This document shows, one piece after another, positions 36,006-45,090 of a stretch of 52,972 bases of DNA. Within the stretch, counting starts at the first letter, position 1, and the number at the start of each line of letters is the position of its first letter. The translations under genes were made by a program, and so were the position numbers. Origin of the DNA: Ferruginibacter sp. HRS2-29 (GTDB lineage Bacteria; Bacteroidota; Bacteroidia; Chitinophagales; Chitinophagaceae); NCBI RefSeq assembly GCF_024343615.1, contig NZ_RJUB01000014.1, forward strand, positions 1 to 52,972, in the 5' to 3' direction. The notes below the pieces were generated by a model that made no database searches, had not been told where the DNA came from, and worked only from the letters and a program-made list of their open reading frames with translations.

Positions 36006-37016
36006 TTACATTAAAATATTATTTACCGGTGTGAGTGCCGGCGGAAGATCCGTTTCATCCAGCATTTCCCGAAGGTCAATTTCTATAGTCCTGCTCAAAG
36101 CTTTGATGGGCACGTCGTTGGCGCCTCCTTCAAACGGGTTTTCTGTACTTTCGCCGATCTTTTCCATCGCCATGAATACCCAGCTGATGAGTGCGCTGAA
36201 CGGGATCGTTAGCCAGATGATCCAATGTCCGTTGGCGGTAGTCAGCTTTTGAAATTCATTCAATGTGCCCAAAGGAATGAGGAATACAAATAACCTTGTG
36301 AACATCTGGTTGCTGGTGGCAAACTGACGTGGATAAGGAAAGTTCTTGATGCGTTCGCATTTTCCCTGTTGCTCGTAAAGGTTCACGAGCATATTTTCCA
36401 TTTCGATGTGGTTGAGTTCGCTGAGCTCGCCGGAATCCCGGAGTCTTTTGAGCTGTGCGGATTGCAGGCCGATGATATGAGTGGCCCTGTTCTTTTTACT
36501 GAGCACATACGTTAATTCTTCGGGGGAAAGAAATGGCTGCAGGGCATCTTCAACTTTGGTGGTCCATTCATCCACTTTGTAAAGGCGGGAGAATTCTTTG
36601 TTGGAAATTTTTGTGTGGATATTTTCCCATGCCCTCGATTCGCGCAGCTGAAAACGAAGTGCGGTAAGCCAGGCGATATGGCGGTAATACAATTGTGTGT
36701 GTATCGCTTTAGCATTCGCGTTATTTCCGGTAAAATCCTTTACCAGGATTGCCCACGAGCGGCTGCTGTTGATAATGGAACCCCAGATCTGCCGGGCTTC
36801 CCACACGCGGTTGTAAGTCTGGGTATTGCGAAAGCCGATGAGGAAAGCAGCAGCGGTACCTACCAGCGCAATCGGTACCCAGGGGATCGCTATCCATTTT
36901 AACCCGATACATTCGTATACAATCGTATAAAAAAGCGATAATGCTATCAATACATAAATATCCCTTCTTGTCCAGTAAATGACTTCCTTTAATAAATACC
37001 TGCTTCCTGCATGCAT
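36006..37016 (-). CDS. Bestrophin-family ion channel
   Basis: The 336-residue protein matches the bestrophin/RFP-TM family: RRDIYVLIALSLFYTIVYE, then WVPIALVGTAAAFLIGFRNTQTYNRVWEARQIWGSIINSSR (about 45-85), the most conserved stretch, and the later LFVFLIPLGTLNEFQ and WIIWLTIPFSALISWVFMAMEKIGESTENPFEGG near the C-terminus. There are four membrane helices. Family members are pentameric anion (or cation) channels; some conduct bicarbonate. The close carbonic anhydrase gene supports a bicarbonate-linked role here, as inference. Confidence 0.93.
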   Translation of the reverse strand: MHAGSRYLLKEVIYWTRRDIYVLIALSLFYTIVYECIGLKWIAIPWVPIALVGTAAAFLIGFRNTQTYNRVWEARQIWGSIINSSRSWAILVKDFTGNNANAKAIHTQLYYRHIAWLTALRFQLRESRAWENIHTKISNKEFSRLYKVDEWTTKVEDALQPFLSPEELTYVLSKKNRATHIIGLQSAQLKRLRDSGELSELNHIEMENMLVNLYEQQGKCERIKNFPYPRQFATSNQMFTRLFVFLIPLGTLNEFQKLTTANGHWIIWLTIPFSALISWVFMAMEKIGESTENPFEGGANDVPIKALSRTIEIDLREMLDETDLPPALTPVNNILM

Positions 37017-37031
37017 AGCACTTTTTTATTT

Positions 37032-37039
37032 TAAAGATA
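37032..37039 (-). promoter_or_regulatory. Possible -7 element for the bestrophin/carbonic anhydrase operon
   Basis: Minus strand TATCTTTA matches TAnnTTTG in seven of eight positions, 16 bases before the bestrophin start codon. No -33 TTG is evident. Confidence 0.35.
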
Positions 37040-37136
37040 AAAAAGAATACCTGGGCTTGAGTGCTTCAGGTCCTTATTTTTTGCCACGAATGCATGAATA
37101 GAGGAAGCTGGTATTGTGCCATTTAATTTTCGTTTC

Positions 37137-38231
37137 TTATTCCATCAGCCACCATCTGGAAATCCTCTCGGGTATATTATCCAGCGAAATTTTTTCGCCG
37201 ATCATCGGAATAAGGAGTGGCATTTGTTTTTCTTCGGCCGCTTTCACAACCCGTTTTACAGGTTCATCCCAGGCATGGAAAGCCAGGGCAAATTTGCCCC
37301 AATGCACTGGCATCAATCGGTTGGCGCCGAGGTCGATAGCCGCATCTGCCACCTGCTCGGGCAGCATATGAATGAATTTCCAGGAAGAATTGTATTGTCC
37401 GCATTCGAGCAGGGCAAGATCGAACGGGCCATATTTTTCACCGATCTCTTTAAAATGGGTATCGTAGCCGGAATCGCCCCCGAGAAAAATTTTGAAGGAA
37501 GGAGTCTGCAATACAAATGACAACCATATGGATTGCTGGCGCCTGAACGTTCGGCCGGAAAAATGCCGGGCTGCTGCGGTGTGGATGGTAAAACCTTCTT
37601 CGGGTGCGACTGTTTCGTTCCAGTCTTTTTCTTCTATGATCGCAGTATCGAAACCCCAGTATTCAAGATGGGCCGCGGTGCCCAGGCCGGTGACGATCTT
37701 TTTTACCCGTGGCTGAATTTTTTTCAACGTGTCATAGTCCAGGTGATCCCAATGGTCATGTGTAAGCAAAAGATAATCTATCTCCGGGATATCATCAGCC
37801 GTGTATATTGAAGTTCCTTTGAAAGCCTTTACTGTACCGGGTATGGGTGAAGCATTTCCACTAAGCACGGGATCTACGAGAAATTTCTTTCCATCGAGCT
37901 GCAGGAAATACGAAGAGTGCCCGAACCATACCAGCAGGTTTTCTTTCGGGTAAAGGTCAAGCAGTACTGTTTTTTGCGTGGGAAGTTTCTTTTTGGGATA
38001 ATTGTTTTTGTCTTTGGCAAAAAGCTGGTCGCCAAGTACCGAAAAAAGAGTGGCGCCATCCGTCAGGTCAGGCGTTTCGTGAACATTTTGAAATTTCCCT
38101 TCCCTGAAATTGGGAGAAGCGTGAATGTGCTCTTTTCGTTTGCCGGAGGCGAGTTTACCGAATTTGGGAAGCCTTATATAAAAGAAGATAATTATAAAAA
38201 AACAAAGCAATAAAAGAAAGATGGTTACCAT
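37137..38231 (-). CDS. Membrane-anchored metallo-beta-lactamase-fold hydrolase (NAPE-PLD/UlaG-like)
   Basis: The 364-residue protein has one N-terminal membrane helix (about 2-19) and then an MBL-fold hydrolase. Metal ligands are in THDHWDHLD (157-165: His158, His160, Asp162, His163); the upstream VWFGHSSYFLQLDGKKFLVDP and downstream GGDSGYDTHF and MPVHWGKFALAFHAW fit the family that includes N-acyl-phosphatidylethanolamine phospholipase D and UlaG. It therefore probably hydrolyses a phosphodiester or lactone at the membrane. The gene is transcribed alone. Confidence 0.9.
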   Translation of the reverse strand: MVTIFLLLLCFFIIIFFYIRLPKFGKLASGKRKEHIHASPNFREGKFQNVHETPDLTDGATLFSVLGDQLFAKDKNNYPKKKLPTQKTVLLDLYPKENLLVWFGHSSYFLQLDGKKFLVDPVLSGNASPIPGTVKAFKGTSIYTADDIPEIDYLLLTHDHWDHLDYDTLKKIQPRVKKIVTGLGTAAHLEYWGFDTAIIEEKDWNETVAPEEGFTIHTAAARHFSGRTFRRQQSIWLSFVLQTPSFKIFLGGDSGYDTHFKEIGEKYGPFDLALLECGQYNSSWKFIHMLPEQVADAAIDLGANRLMPVHWGKFALAFHAWDEPVKRVVKAAEEKQMPLLIPMIGEKISLDNIPERISRWWLME

Positions 38232-38452
38232 GGTAAGTTGCCGGCATTTTTATAAAACCAGCCATTTTTAAAAATAATTAAAATAGCCAGAAACGGGCCC
38301 GCATTTGTCTCAGAATGCCGCTGAACGGAGGTTTCAGTCGGTAAATGAAAGGTTTATAGTGCCTGTAGTTAAGCCTTTCCTAAATGTTGGCGTAAAAATA
38401 TGGTTAAGTATTGGTTTGTAAGTATATTGCCGCCCTAACAAATATTGATTGA

Positions 38453-39061
38453 ATGAAGAATTTATCCCTTGTACTAAATATTGTATTGCTGGCCGCTGTG
38501 GCATTCCTGTATTACCATGTGTTTGGCGGAAAAAGTTCTGTAAAGAATACTCCTGTAAAAACGGCCGCTGCGGGCGATAATGGCGTGGTTGCCAACCGTG
38601 CCCCGATCGCTTATGTTGAGCTTGATTCATTGAATGAAAAGATCACTTATATAAAAGATAAAAGGAAGGCATTGGAAGGTGAGCAAAAAGAAATTGAGCG
38701 GCAATGGCAGGTTGATATGAAAGGCCTGGAAAATCAGCGCGACAATTTCCTGAAAAGGGGGGCCTCCATCACACAGGAAGAAGCGGAAAAATTCCAGGGG
38801 CAGCTATACCAGCAGCAGCAGCAGATTGAAGCCAAGAAACAATCTGCAGGACAAAGGTTGAGCCAGCAGAGTTACGAGTTCATGGATGATATCCAGAAAA
38901 AGCTGAAAGAATTCCTGAATGATTATAACAAGGAAAAGAATTACATGTACATCCTCACTTCCGGCACCGGGCTGGATTACATGGTGTATAAAGATTCTAC
39001 CCTCAACATTACTTCTGATGTGATAAAAGGGATGAATGAAAAGCTGAGCAAGAAACCATAA
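38453..39061 (+). CDS. OmpH/Skp-family periplasmic chaperone-like protein
   Basis: The 202-residue protein has an N-terminal hydrophobic segment (about 4-22) that may be an uncleaved anchor or signal, then IAYVELDSLNEKITYIKDKRKAL (about 51-74) typical of OmpH/Skp, a long coiled coil (about 65-150, with EKFQGQLYQQQQQIEAKKQ), and the conserved closing part KNYMYILTSGTGLDYMVYKDSTLNITSDVIKGMN. Skp holds outer membrane proteins unfolded in the periplasm. Here it is a single gene, away from bamA. A strong terminator follows. Confidence 0.88.
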   Translation: MKNLSLVLNIVLLAAVAFLYYHVFGGKSSVKNTPVKTAAAGDNGVVANRAPIAYVELDSLNEKITYIKDKRKALEGEQKEIERQWQVDMKGLENQRDNFLKRGASITQEEAEKFQGQLYQQQQQIEAKKQSAGQRLSQQSYEFMDDIQKKLKEFLNDYNKEKNYMYILTSGTGLDYMVYKDSTLNITSDVIKGMNEKLSKKP

Positions 39062-39107
39062 CGATTAAAAAACGTTTAAACGTTCAAAAGTTTCAGGAGG
39101 TCAGTAT

Positions 39108-39146
39108 AAACCTCCGGGGTTTTCAAAACCCCGGAGGTTTTTCATT
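39108..39146 (+). terminator. Rho-independent terminator after the OmpH-like gene
   Basis: AAACCTCCGGGG pairs with CCCCGGAGGTTT around a TTTTCAAAA centre and is followed by TTCATTTTTA. The stem is one of the longest and most GC-rich in the window. Confidence 0.9.
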
Positions 39147-39205
39147 TTTAGACCTTTTGGACATTTTTTAGTACTTTCCTCTTTTTATAAAAAACAACTC
39201 TGCTC

Positions 39206-40633
39206 ATGACTGAAACAAACCAAACTTTCAAACCTTCGCTGGGGCTGCTGGATGCAACGATGATTGTAGCGGGATCGATGATAGGATCCGGGATATTCAT
39301 TGTAAGCGCCGACATCACCCGCAATGTAGGCAGCGCGGGTTGGCTGATATTCGTGTGGCTCATCACCGGGTTCATGACGCTTACCGCCGCATTGAGTTAT
39401 GGTGAGTTAAGCTCGATGTTCCCGAAAGCAGGCGGCCAATATGTTTACCTCAAGGAAGCATTCAATCCGCTGGCGGGTTTTCTTTATGGATGGAGTTTTT
39501 TCGCGGTGATACAGACCGCTACGATAGCCGCCGTAGGTGTGGCTTTCAGCAAATTTGCAGGCACGTTCATACCGGTGCTGGATGTGAAACCCGAGAACAT
39601 GATCGGAGAGATCGGTATATTTAAAATATATCCGGCGCAGTTTGTGTCAATAGGATTGATCATTTTTCTCACTTATATCAATACCCGCGGAATAAAAGAA
39701 GGTAAACTGATACAGACCAGTTTTACGGTCGTAAAACTGCTGTCGCTTTTTGGCCTCATCGTCTTCGGTTTTCTGCTCGCGGCAAAAGCGGATATCTGGA
39801 ATGCCAACTGGACGGATGCATGGAAAATGACTTCCCGCAACGCCGAAGGGCAGGTAGTGAGCGGAGTATTTGGCAGTGCTATTCTTGGGGCGATAGCCGC
39901 AGCGATGGTAGGTTCTATCTTTAGCAGCGATGCCTGGAACAACGTAACCTTCATTGCCGGCGAAGTGAAGAACCCCAAACGCAATATCGGACTTAGTCTT
40001 TTCCTGGGCACGCTTATCGTGACCGTCATTTATGTTTCAGCAAATTTCATGTACATCAGTGTACTGCCTTTAAGCGAAGTGGCTTCCGCCCCACAGGATA
40101 GGGTAGCCGTAGCAGCCAGCAACCAGATATTCGGCGACATCGGTGCCAAAGTGATCGCCATCATGATCATGATCTCCACGTTTGGCTGTAACAACGGATT
40201 GATACTTTCCGGCGCGAGGGTATACAATACCATGGCGAAAGACGGGTTGTTTTTCCGGAAAGCATCAGCACTCAACAAAAATAATGTTCCCGAATTCGCC
40301 CTGTGGATACAATGTATCGTGGCATCCCTGCTCTGCCTTAGCGGCAAATATGGTGACCTGCTGGATATGATCTCTTTTGTGGTGGTATTGTTTTATGCAC
40401 TTACCATCCTTGGTATTTTTATTTTAAGAAAAAAAATGCCGGATGCGGAAAGGCCTTACAAAGCCTTTGGCTACCCGGTTTTGCCCGCTATTTATATTAT
40501 AATGGCAATCACTTTCTGCGGGCTGCTGATTTATTTCAAACCGTTTTATGCAAAATGGGGCCTGATCATCGTGCTGATAGGAATACCGATCTATTATCTT
40601 GCAGTAGCAAACAAGAAAGTGAATAGTGAATAG
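39206..40633 (+). CDS. APC-family amino acid permease
   Basis: The 475-residue protein has about 12 membrane helices. The opening LLDATMIVAGSMIGSGIFIVSADI contains the GSGIF loop in helix 1 that binds the substrate backbone in APC transporters, and SYGELSSMFPKAGGQYVYLKEAFN follows, as in amino acid/polyamine transporters. It probably imports or exchanges amino acids across the inner membrane. No accessory gene is adjacent. The last four sense codons and stop lie in a GTGAATA word array. Confidence 0.95.
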   Translation: MTETNQTFKPSLGLLDATMIVAGSMIGSGIFIVSADITRNVGSAGWLIFVWLITGFMTLTAALSYGELSSMFPKAGGQYVYLKEAFNPLAGFLYGWSFFAVIQTATIAAVGVAFSKFAGTFIPVLDVKPENMIGEIGIFKIYPAQFVSIGLIIFLTYINTRGIKEGKLIQTSFTVVKLLSLFGLIVFGFLLAAKADIWNANWTDAWKMTSRNAEGQVVSGVFGSAILGAIAAAMVGSIFSSDAWNNVTFIAGEVKNPKRNIGLSLFLGTLIVTVIYVSANFMYISVLPLSEVASAPQDRVAVAASNQIFGDIGAKVIAIMIMISTFGCNNGLILSGARVYNTMAKDGLFFRKASALNKNNVPEFALWIQCIVASLLCLSGKYGDLLDMISFVVVLFYALTILGIFILRKKMPDAERPYKAFGYPVLPAIYIIMAITFCGLLIYFKPFYAKWGLIIVLIGIPIYYLAVANKKVNSE

Positions 40634-40639
40634 TGAATT
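40619..40639 (+). repeat. GTGAATA seven-base word array across the APC permease stop codon
   Basis: GTGAATA occurs twice and GTGAATT once in register. The final coding triplets Val-Asn-Ser-Glu and the TAG stop of the permease are read from it. Confidence 0.8.
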
Positions 40640-40723
40640 CTTCGAAGTTATTACTGGCTATCAAAATTTTACAGACTGAAATTAATTCGTGAAATTCGCC
40701 GTTGCCGATAAGCTTTCGGCCGA

Positions 40724-40751
40724 GGTCTGTGGTCCGTGGTCGGTCGTCAGT
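40724..40751 (+). repeat. GGTCCGT seven-base word array before the heptose kinase gene
   Basis: Four words in register: GGTCTGT, GGTCCGT, GGTCGGT, CGTCAGT. It lies 28 bases before the start codon of the kinase gene. Confidence 0.75.
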
Positions 40752-40779
40752 ATTTTAAAAATTTGTGTAATAAAAAAAG

Positions 40780-41781
40780 ATGGCTTCTTTAGATTTCGAT
40801 AAACTTTTCAATTCCTTCTCCGATATAAAAGTGGCGGTGATAGGAGACCTTATGCTCGATACGTACTGGTGGGGCAAGGTAGACCGCATTTCGCCGGAGG
40901 CGCCGGTACCGGTAGTGGCAGTTACCAGGCGTGAGCAGCGCATTGGCGGTGCAGGTAATGTAGCATTGAATATAGCAGGGCTTGGTGCAAATGTAAGCGT
41001 GATCAGTGTATTGGGAAATGATGGCGATGGAAACCAGCTGAACGAATTGCTGCAGGAGAATAAGATCAACACTGATTTTTTGGTCAAAAGCCATGAACGC
41101 CTTACCACCAATAAGATCCGTATTATCAGCCGCAATCAGCATATGATGCGCCTCGACGCGGAGATCACGAATATGTTATCTGCAGAAGACGAGGAAAAAC
41201 TGATCGCAAGTTTTGAAGCATATATCAAAGCTGAATTACCCAACATAGTTATTCTGGAAGATTATAATAAAGGTGTGCTGACCACCACCGTGATTGAAAA
41301 AGTGATAGCATTGTGCAAGGCGAATAAGATACTGACAGCTGTAGATCCGAAACGGAAAAATTTCTTCGCGTATAAAAATGTGGATATTTTCAAACCCAAT
41401 CTGCACGAAGTAAAAGAAGGGCTGAATATCATCGGCGATGAACTTTCTGAAGAATTGCTCGATACGATCCATCGTTCCTTATACGAACAATTGCAGCATC
41501 ATATTTCTTTCATCACCTTGTCTGAACGGGGTGTTTATTACCAAAATGAAACCAAAAAAGCGCTTATTCCTACGCATATCCGCAGCATCGCCGATGTGAG
41601 TGGAGCCGGCGATACAGTGATAGCCGTGGCTTCGCTGGTATATGCCGCTACACAGGACCCGTTGCTGATGGCAGAAATGGCCAACATCGCCGGAGGGCTT
41701 GTCTGTGAAGAAGTAGGTACGGTGGCAATCGACAAAAAAAAATTGCTGCAGGAATGCAAACAGCTTCTTGCCAACCATTAA
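40780..41781 (+). CDS. hldA: D-glycero-beta-D-manno-heptose-7-phosphate kinase
   Basis: The 333-residue PfkB-family protein has the family-specific opening VAVIGDLMLDTYWWGKVDRISPEAPVPV (about 18-45), GGAGNVALN (56-64) and the catalytic SGAGDT (274-279; Asp278 is the general base). This matches the kinase domain of HldE (RfaE), which phosphorylates heptose 7-phosphate at C1 for lipopolysaccharide core synthesis. Only the kinase domain is present; the adenylyltransferase half is absent, so it must be encoded elsewhere, as is common in Bacteroidota. The downstream membrane protein gene may be co-transcribed (36-base gap). Confidence 0.9.
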   Translation: MASLDFDKLFNSFSDIKVAVIGDLMLDTYWWGKVDRISPEAPVPVVAVTRREQRIGGAGNVALNIAGLGANVSVISVLGNDGDGNQLNELLQENKINTDFLVKSHERLTTNKIRIISRNQHMMRLDAEITNMLSAEDEEKLIASFEAYIKAELPNIVILEDYNKGVLTTTVIEKVIALCKANKILTAVDPKRKNFFAYKNVDIFKPNLHEVKEGLNIIGDELSEELLDTIHRSLYEQLQHHISFITLSERGVYYQNETKKALIPTHIRSIADVSGAGDTVIAVASLVYAATQDPLLMAEMANIAGGLVCEEVGTVAIDKKKLLQECKQLLANH

Positions 41782-41817
41782 TTTATTTCCCGCGAAAGGA
41801 TTTCGCACTGACTGCTG

Positions 41818-43203
41818 ATGGAAAATAATAAATCTTACCTCGACAGGATACCACTGGTGTTCCTATTGATCGTTGCGGCACTTGGGCTGCAGGAAATATT
41901 TCTTTTGTTGCCTTCGTCAGCGAAAAAGGAAAACCTGCAAATCAGTTACATCGTAGACGAGATCATCAATATCTTCATCGTTTTTGTACCGCTTGCTCTT
42001 GCATTCAACAAATGGACCAAGGCATGGTGGTGCATCGGCGCATCCATCATTGGCACCATTGGCAGCGCAGTGATATGGGATAATTTCATTGATTTCAGTA
42101 AAGACTATACAGCTTCCGGTTTTTTATATGTCGGCCTGCAGGTATTATTCATCCTGATAAATCTTTTCTTTTTCCTGGATAAAAAATTACCGGCAAAAAG
42201 GATATGGCTCATCCTGGCAGCACTGATCATCTTCAGGGGGACTTCTGTAATATTTTATTCCAACGCGGGTTCATTTGATCTTTTAAGAAAATTATTGGGT
42301 TCAGGCTTTCCGAAATATGCGGGCATGCTGGTGATGATGTGTTTTGGAATAACGAAATACATTTATTACAGCGAACTGCAGAATTTTGCCGATGGCAAAG
42401 CCCCGGTATGGAACATCCGTTTGCTGAATCCCGGAAATAGTTATAAAAAATTATCCGCTACGATCGTATTTTGGGTGTTGAAAACTTTGGTGTACCTGCT
42501 CGTATTCGGACTGGCATATATCATCAGCCGCTATTCAAGTCCGTTTCGTTCCTTTAGTTTTAAGATGACTTCATTGTTTGAGGCGATGTCCATTTTTAAT
42601 TCGCTATTTTCTATCGGCGTGGCACTGATGGCCGCATGGTGGCTACGTAAATTTCTGATTGAATATTTCATCGGTCATGGCATTACTTCCAAAGTATCTT
42701 ATTGGTTGCTGTTGCTGCCCGTAATCGGCATCATTACATGGATCGTTTTGTTGCAGGAGGAAAAAACAGATAATGCTTTAAAAAGGGTCGGCAATATCGA
42801 TGAATTCGCCGCTGAAGGAACGCTGGGCATATCAGCCACGTATTTTACGCTGATGGGGATTTTATTATTACTCAACATTACAAAAGCCGGCTCAGTGCAA
42901 GGTGCCTTCAGCATGGTGCTGGCGATGTTGATGTTCGCATGGTTCATCAGAGACAGGTCGGCATATTATCTCAATTTTTATCTCAACGTAGCTTTATATG
43001 CCACCATATTGATATGGTTTTTCAGTGCCGACTTCAGGCAATACAGGGAATTAGCTATTCTGTATCCATTGGCGGTATACAACCTGATGATGCTGATCCT
43101 TATTTTTCCCGTTTATCATTTCAGCGATTTTATCTACATCTTGCCCGAAGAACCCGCTGAAACAGAACCTGAAAGCAAAGACCTGCTGCCCGAATTCCAG
43201 TAA
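41818..43203 (+). CDS. Polytopic membrane protein of unknown function
   Basis: The 461-residue protein has about 11-12 predicted hydrophobic segments, for example LVFLLIVAALGLQEIFLLL (about 12-30), NIFIVFVPLALAF, LQVLFILINLFFFL, VYLLVFGLAYIIS, YWLLLLPVIGIITWIVLL and LAMLMFAWFI. The C-terminal tail is acidic and cytoplasmic or periplasmic. I recognise no motif or family. It follows the heptose kinase gene by 36 bases and may be co-transcribed with it. A role in envelope biogenesis is only suggested by that neighbour. Confidence 0.8.
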   Translation: MENNKSYLDRIPLVFLLIVAALGLQEIFLLLPSSAKKENLQISYIVDEIINIFIVFVPLALAFNKWTKAWWCIGASIIGTIGSAVIWDNFIDFSKDYTASGFLYVGLQVLFILINLFFFLDKKLPAKRIWLILAALIIFRGTSVIFYSNAGSFDLLRKLLGSGFPKYAGMLVMMCFGITKYIYYSELQNFADGKAPVWNIRLLNPGNSYKKLSATIVFWVLKTLVYLLVFGLAYIISRYSSPFRSFSFKMTSLFEAMSIFNSLFSIGVALMAAWWLRKFLIEYFIGHGITSKVSYWLLLLPVIGIITWIVLLQEEKTDNALKRVGNIDEFAAEGTLGISATYFTLMGILLLLNITKAGSVQGAFSMVLAMLMFAWFIRDRSAYYLNFYLNVALYATILIWFFSADFRQYRELAILYPLAVYNLMMLILIFPVYHFSDFIYILPEEPAETEPESKDLLPEFQ

Positions 43204-43299
43204 GCGCATATTTGTTGTCATCAAACGAATATCCCTTATCGTTAGGGCTTCTTCAATCTTTCTGTAAAAATCTTCGAAGCTATTTGCCGGTAAATTGGA

Positions 43300-43307
43300 T
43301 AATTTTG
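43300..43307 (+). promoter_or_regulatory. Possible -7 element for the isoaspartyl peptidase gene
   Basis: TAATTTTG matches TAnnTTTG exactly, 28 bases before the start codon. A TTG is present upstream but too close for a standard -33. Confidence 0.4.
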
Positions 43308-43335
43308 GAGCTACAAAAAATACATCATCATTCAT

Positions 43336-44286
43336 ATGCAACCATTTTCTCTTGTTATTCACGGCGGAGCCGGAACGATCCTGAAAGAAGACATGACACC
43401 CGAACTGGAAAAAGCTTATTTGCAGGGATTGCAGGATGCGCTGGATGCCGGGTATGCTGTACTGGAAGAAGGTGGTTCGGCCACTAATGCGGTTAAAGCG
43501 GCTATTGTGATACTGGAAGACAATCTTCTTTTTAATGCCGGCCGGGGATCGGTCTTTACCAAAAAAGGGGTACAGGAAATGGATGCCGCCATCATGGATG
43601 GCCATTCGATGAATGCCGGTGCTGTAGCGGGGATCCGCAACGTGCGCAACCCGATAGAACTGGCTACTGAAGTGATGAATAACAGCAATCACGTGTTCCT
43701 TAGCGGAAAAGGGGCGAATGATTTTGCGATAAAACAAGGCATCAAACTCGAGCCGGATGAATTTTTCTTTTCGCAATTCCGCTACGACCAATGGAAGGCA
43801 ATGCGTGACAGCGATAATTATTCACTCGATCATACACACCAGGGACTGGAAGAATTGATGAAAGATAAAAAATTCGGAACGGTAGGCGCCGTGGCTTGCG
43901 ATCAGCAGGGAAATATTGCGGCAGCAACAAGTACCGGTGGCATGACCAATAAAAAATACGGCCGCATTGGCGATAGCCCGGTTATTGGGGCCGGTACGTA
44001 TGCCAACAATAAAACCTGCGCCATCAGTTGCACAGGGCATGGCGAGCCATTTATCTGTGCCGTAGCAGCACATGATGTGAGCTGCCTGATGGAATACAAA
44101 GGCCTCAGCCTGCAGGAAGCGATGAATGAAGTGGTAATGAAAAAACTGGTGGCGATGGACGGCGAAGGAGGTATGATCGGTACGGATGCCCATGGCAATA
44201 CAGCCATGGTATTCAACAGCGCCGGCATGTACCGCGGGATGAAAAACAGTGCGGGCGAAAATCAGATCGCGATCTATAAAGATTAA
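43336..44286 (+). CDS. Isoaspartyl peptidase/L-asparaginase (Ntn hydrolase)
   Basis: The 316-residue protein has the family opening FSLVIHGGAGTIL (about 4-16) and ACVAVLxxxP-like N-terminal part, then the cleavage site KFGTVGAVACD, where Thr182 becomes the N-terminal nucleophile after self-cleavage. TSTGGMTNKKYGRIGDSPVIGAGTYA follows (about 195-220), as in E. coli IaaA. The enzyme cuts isoaspartyl dipeptides and asparagine. No signal peptide is seen, so it is cytoplasmic. Confident from motif and length. Confidence 0.95.
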   Translation: MQPFSLVIHGGAGTILKEDMTPELEKAYLQGLQDALDAGYAVLEEGGSATNAVKAAIVILEDNLLFNAGRGSVFTKKGVQEMDAAIMDGHSMNAGAVAGIRNVRNPIELATEVMNNSNHVFLSGKGANDFAIKQGIKLEPDEFFFSQFRYDQWKAMRDSDNYSLDHTHQGLEELMKDKKFGTVGAVACDQQGNIAAATSTGGMTNKKYGRIGDSPVIGAGTYANNKTCAISCTGHGEPFICAVAAHDVSCLMEYKGLSLQEAMNEVVMKKLVAMDGEGGMIGTDAHGNTAMVFNSAGMYRGMKNSAGENQIAIYKD

Positions 44287-44310
44287 TGATCAGAGATTTA
44301 TACATTTCTG

Positions 44311-44353
44311 TCAGCCTTCGGCAAACTCAGGCTGAAAGGGTATTTTATTTTTT
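44311..44353 (+). terminator. Possible terminator after the isoaspartyl peptidase gene
   Basis: TCAGCCT (44311-44317) pairs with AGGCTGA (44329-44335), followed within 10 bases by a T-rich stretch. The stem is short, so confidence is modest. Confidence 0.45.
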
Positions 44354-44416
44354 TATGTAGTTGTGATCTGGTTGTAAATTGCGGCAAAATTGATTGGTTA
44401 AATACAGAAGTTTTAC

Positions 44417-45085
44417 ATGAAAAAATATGCAGTGATAGTGGCCGGCGGCAGCGGCGTAAGGATGAACAGTAAAGTGCCCAAACAGTTTTTATTGTTGAAA
44501 GGCAAGCCTGTATTGTATTATACCATTGATGCTTTCCTGAAAGCATACGAAGATATCCAGATCATATTGGTATTGCCGGAAGAGCACGTGGCAGCGGGGC
44601 AGGAAGTGATTGATGCTTTTTTTGATTACACCCGCATACAGATAACGATAGGTGGACGAACACGTTTTCACTCTGTACAAAATGGCCTGCAACTGATCAC
44701 CGAAGAAAGTATGGTATTTGTGCATGATGCTGTGCGTTGCCTGCTCAGTACCGAACTCATTCACAGGTGTTACGATGCTGCTATAGAATTCGGTTCAGCC
44801 ATTCCGGTTACAGATTGCCGCGACAGCGTACGGATCCTCAGCAATGATGGCAATGAAGCGATTGAACGCGATAGGGTAAAACTGGTGCAGACACCACAAA
44901 CTTTCCACAGTAAGATCTTATTACCCGCATTCTTCAACATCGATTATAAAGATAAATTTACCGATGAAGCTACCGTGGTAGAAGCCTTTGGCCTCAAGGT
45001 GACTTTGGTAGAAGGGGAAGAAAGGAACATCAAGATCACCCAGCCCCTGGACATGGAATTCGCGGAACGCCTGATAAATATTTAG
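44417..45085 (+). CDS. ispD: 2-C-methyl-D-erythritol 4-phosphate cytidylyltransferase
   Basis: The 222-residue protein carries the IspD motifs: VAGGSGVRM (8-16) and PKQFLLLKGKPVLYYTID (21-38) in the CTP-binding loop, HDAVRCL for metal, and VKLVQTPQTF and FTDEATVVEAFG near the C-terminus. It makes CDP-methylerythritol in the MEP isoprenoid pathway. It converges with the GNAT-like gene with a 5-base gap. The predicted length is normal for the family. Confidence 0.95.
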   Translation: MKKYAVIVAGGSGVRMNSKVPKQFLLLKGKPVLYYTIDAFLKAYEDIQIILVLPEEHVAAGQEVIDAFFDYTRIQITIGGRTRFHSVQNGLQLITEESMVFVHDAVRCLLSTELIHRCYDAAIEFGSAIPVTDCRDSVRILSNDGNEAIERDRVKLVQTPQTFHSKILLPAFFNIDYKDKFTDEATVVEAFGLKVTLVEGEERNIKITQPLDMEFAERLINI

Positions 45086-45090
45086 CGGAA

